DNA from: Prevotella ihumii | GTDB taxonomy: Bacteria > Bacteroidota > Bacteroidia > Bacteroidales > Bacteroidaceae | Direction: 5' to 3' | Length of the DNA: 64,000 bases | NCBI RefSeq assembly: GCF_900155655.1 | Contig: NZ_LT706987.1 | Location: 290,597 to 354,596 of the forward strand | Shown: positions 62,731 to 64,000 of the stretch, piece after piece | Layout: every line of letters begins with the position of its first letter | Numbering within the stretch: position 1 is the stretch's first letter | Program-made: the position numbers and the translations under genes | The notes under the pieces: generated by a model | The model's input: the letters and a program-made list of their open reading frames with translations, nothing else | Database searches by the model: none | Told to the model about the DNA's origin: nothing

Positions 62731-64000
62731 ATGAATATAAAAAAATATGGTGCAGCCATCTTTCTCGTTGGCTCTACGCTAACGATGATGGGAATTCCCA
62801 AAGCAGCAAGCATCTGGGCAGCACAAATGGGTGCAACGGATACCCTCCACAGTGAAAAAGTCGACCCTGATAATGTGGTTGATGGCGTGCTATGGGTGGT
62901 AGGCGATGAACCTATATTGAAGTCGGACTTGGAAATGTTACGCCTACAAGGTGAGGCAGAGGGAATGAAATGGAAGGGCAATCCTAATTGCACTATATTG
63001 GAACAAATTGCTGTGCAAAAGCTTTTCTTGCACCAAGCTGCATTAGACAGTATTACGGTGAAGGAGAGTGAAGTGGCGCAGGAGGTGGAACAGCAGATCA
63101 ACTATTTTATCTCGTTGCCACAAATAGGTTCGAAGGAAAAGTTAGAACAGTACCAACATAAGAGCATTGCGCAAATCAGACAAGATATGCACGATGAGCT
63201 AAAGAACCGACAATTGGTACAACGTATGCAAGAAAAATTGGTTAGCGATATAAAGGTGTCGCCTGCTGAGGTGCGTGAGTACTTCAAGAAGATACCTACA
63301 GACAGCCTTCCTATGATTCCAACAATGGTGGAGGTAGAGATACTTACGCAAACGCCAAAGTTGGAACAAGAAGAGGTGAACCGCATAAAGAACCAGTTGC
63401 GCGACTATACCGACCGTGTTACAAAGGGTGAAACATCGTTTGAAACTTTGGCACGCTTGTATTCGGAAGACCCAGGTTCGGCTCGTCAAGGTGGCGAATT
63501 GGGCTATATGGGACGTGGTATGCTTGATCCTACTTTTGCTGCGGCTGCCTTCAATCTTACCGACCCTAAAAAGGTTTCGAAGGTTATTGAGAGCGAATTT
63601 GGTTATCATATCATACAGTTGATTGACCGCCGTGGCGACAAGTTGAATTGTAGACACATCTTGATTAAACCAAAGGTATCGGCTAACGCCATCACAGCTG
63701 CAACTCAACGATTGGATAGTATTGCTAACGACATAAGAAGTGGCAAGTTTACGTTTGAAGCAGCAGCGGGTTATATCTCGGACGATAAGGATACACGCAA
63801 CAACCACGGATTGATGACCAATTCTTCGTCTAATGCTCGCACATCAAGATTTGCAATGAAGGATTTGCCTACAGAGGTAGCTCGAATGGTAGAAGGATTA
63901 AAAGTGGACGAGGTTTCTGCACCTTTTACAATGGAAAACTCAAGAGGTAAAACGGTTTGTGCCATTGTCAAGTTGAAGAGTCGTGTAGACGAACATCGTG
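62731..64000 (+). CDS. SurA-type periplasmic chaperone/peptidyl-prolyl isomerase, 3' end outside the window
   Basis: 423 codons are visible and the frame is open to the window end, so the gene is partial. It starts with a signal-like segment (MNIKKYGAAIFLVGSTLTMM). A SurA N-domain follows (NVVDGVLWVVGDEPILKSDL, LEQIAVQKLFLHQAALDS). Then come a first parvulin domain (FETLARLYSEDPGSARQGGE, FGYHIIQLIDRRGD, about 190-300) and the start of a second (LNCRHILIKPKVSANAIT). This order matches SurA, which delivers barrel proteins to the Bam complex. It begins 14 bp after the upstream PPIase gene. Confidence 0.88.
   Translation, partial: MNIKKYGAAIFLVGSTLTMMGIPKAASIWAAQMGATDTLHSEKVDPDNVVDGVLWVVGDEPILKSDLEMLRLQGEAEGMKWKGNPNCTILEQIAVQKLFLHQAALDSITVKESEVAQEVEQQINYFISLPQIGSKEKLEQYQHKSIAQIRQDMHDELKNRQLVQRMQEKLVSDIKVSPAEVREYFKKIPTDSLPMIPTMVEVEILTQTPKLEQEEVNRIKNQLRDYTDRVTKGETSFETLARLYSEDPGSARQGGELGYMGRGMLDPTFAAAAFNLTDPKKVSKVIESEFGYHIIQLIDRRGDKLNCRHILIKPKVSANAITAATQRLDSIANDIRSGKFTFEAAAGYISDDKDTRNNHGLMTNSSSNARTSRFAMKDLPTEVARMVEGLKVDEVSAPFTMENSRGKTVCAIVKLKSRVDEHR

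Overview
The window looks like chromosome from a Prevotella-type member of the Bacteroidetes. The evidence is a SusC/SusD pair, a C10 cysteine protease resembling interpain with a short C-terminal tail of the type IX secretion kind, lipoproteins with acidic residues after the lipid cysteine, and many promoters carrying the Bacteroidetes -7 element TAnnTTTG. Codon use is AT-leaning and nearly all genes are housekeeping or envelope genes. No phage, CRISPR array, rRNA or resistance island is visible; the only full mobile element is one IS4-type insertion sequence near 58 kb. Layout: 0.4-2.0 kb holds vitamin B6 synthesis (pdxS, pdxT). 2.3-7.2 kb is a SusD/SusC uptake pair. 8.2-15.4 kb is a two-gene operon for a large secreted fibronectin/adhesin-type protein and a C10 protease. 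16.5-21.5 kb has tRNA-Pro(CGG), pncA, recQ and clpPX. 22.4-28.5 kb has manC, greA with a HIT gene, and nadBAC. 29.2-30.7 kb is a C69 dipeptidase. 31.1-35.9 kb is the yceD-rpmF-fabH-era-der cluster plus a small lipoprotein. 36.0-39.7 kb has two convergent acyltransferase-3 genes, the second coupled to an MlaFE-type lipid transporter. 40.1-42.7 kb has lptB and a lactate permease. 43.0-48.0 kb has rel, a DUF5683-type gene and parBA, divergent from surE and lpxB (48.0-50.5 kb). 50.5-55.8 kb has a DMT exporter, a TcdA-like enzyme, a ThiD-AraC fusion and ettA. 56.2-59.2 kb has a DUF5074-type lipoprotein and the IS. 59.7-64.0 kb has guaB and two parvulin-type periplasmic chaperones, the last cut by the window end. 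Functional links: nadBAC with pncA cover NAD synthesis and salvage; pdxST supply PLP; the secreted protease, the SusCD pair and the C69 dipeptidase would fit a protein- and peptide-feeding lifestyle (inference). rpmF, era, der, rel and ettA concern ribosomes and translation; lptB, lpxB, mlaEF and the parvulins concern the outer membrane. The most unusual content lies between genes. Six modules carry four or five short palindromes (AAACATATATGTTT and CAAAGTTnAACTTTG) phased every 22-23 bp. Four of them sit in a 214-216 bp unit bounded by copies of GGAAGAATAGAACAAT, and five of five scorable copies point the same way. A second family forms hairpins ending in a CAAATCGGTCGTTAG-type sequence. Further families are a 203-bp MITE-like element, GTAGGGGCTCGA inverted repeats, 9-bp GTCGGACAA arrays, and 21-22 bp tandem repeats at three sites. 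The most unusual gene is the ThiD-AraC fusion, whose kinase-like half reads GSGG where GTGC (ThiD) or GxGD (other ribokinase-fold kinases) is expected, which suggests a vitamin-sensing regulator. All calls come from reading the sequence; no database search was possible.
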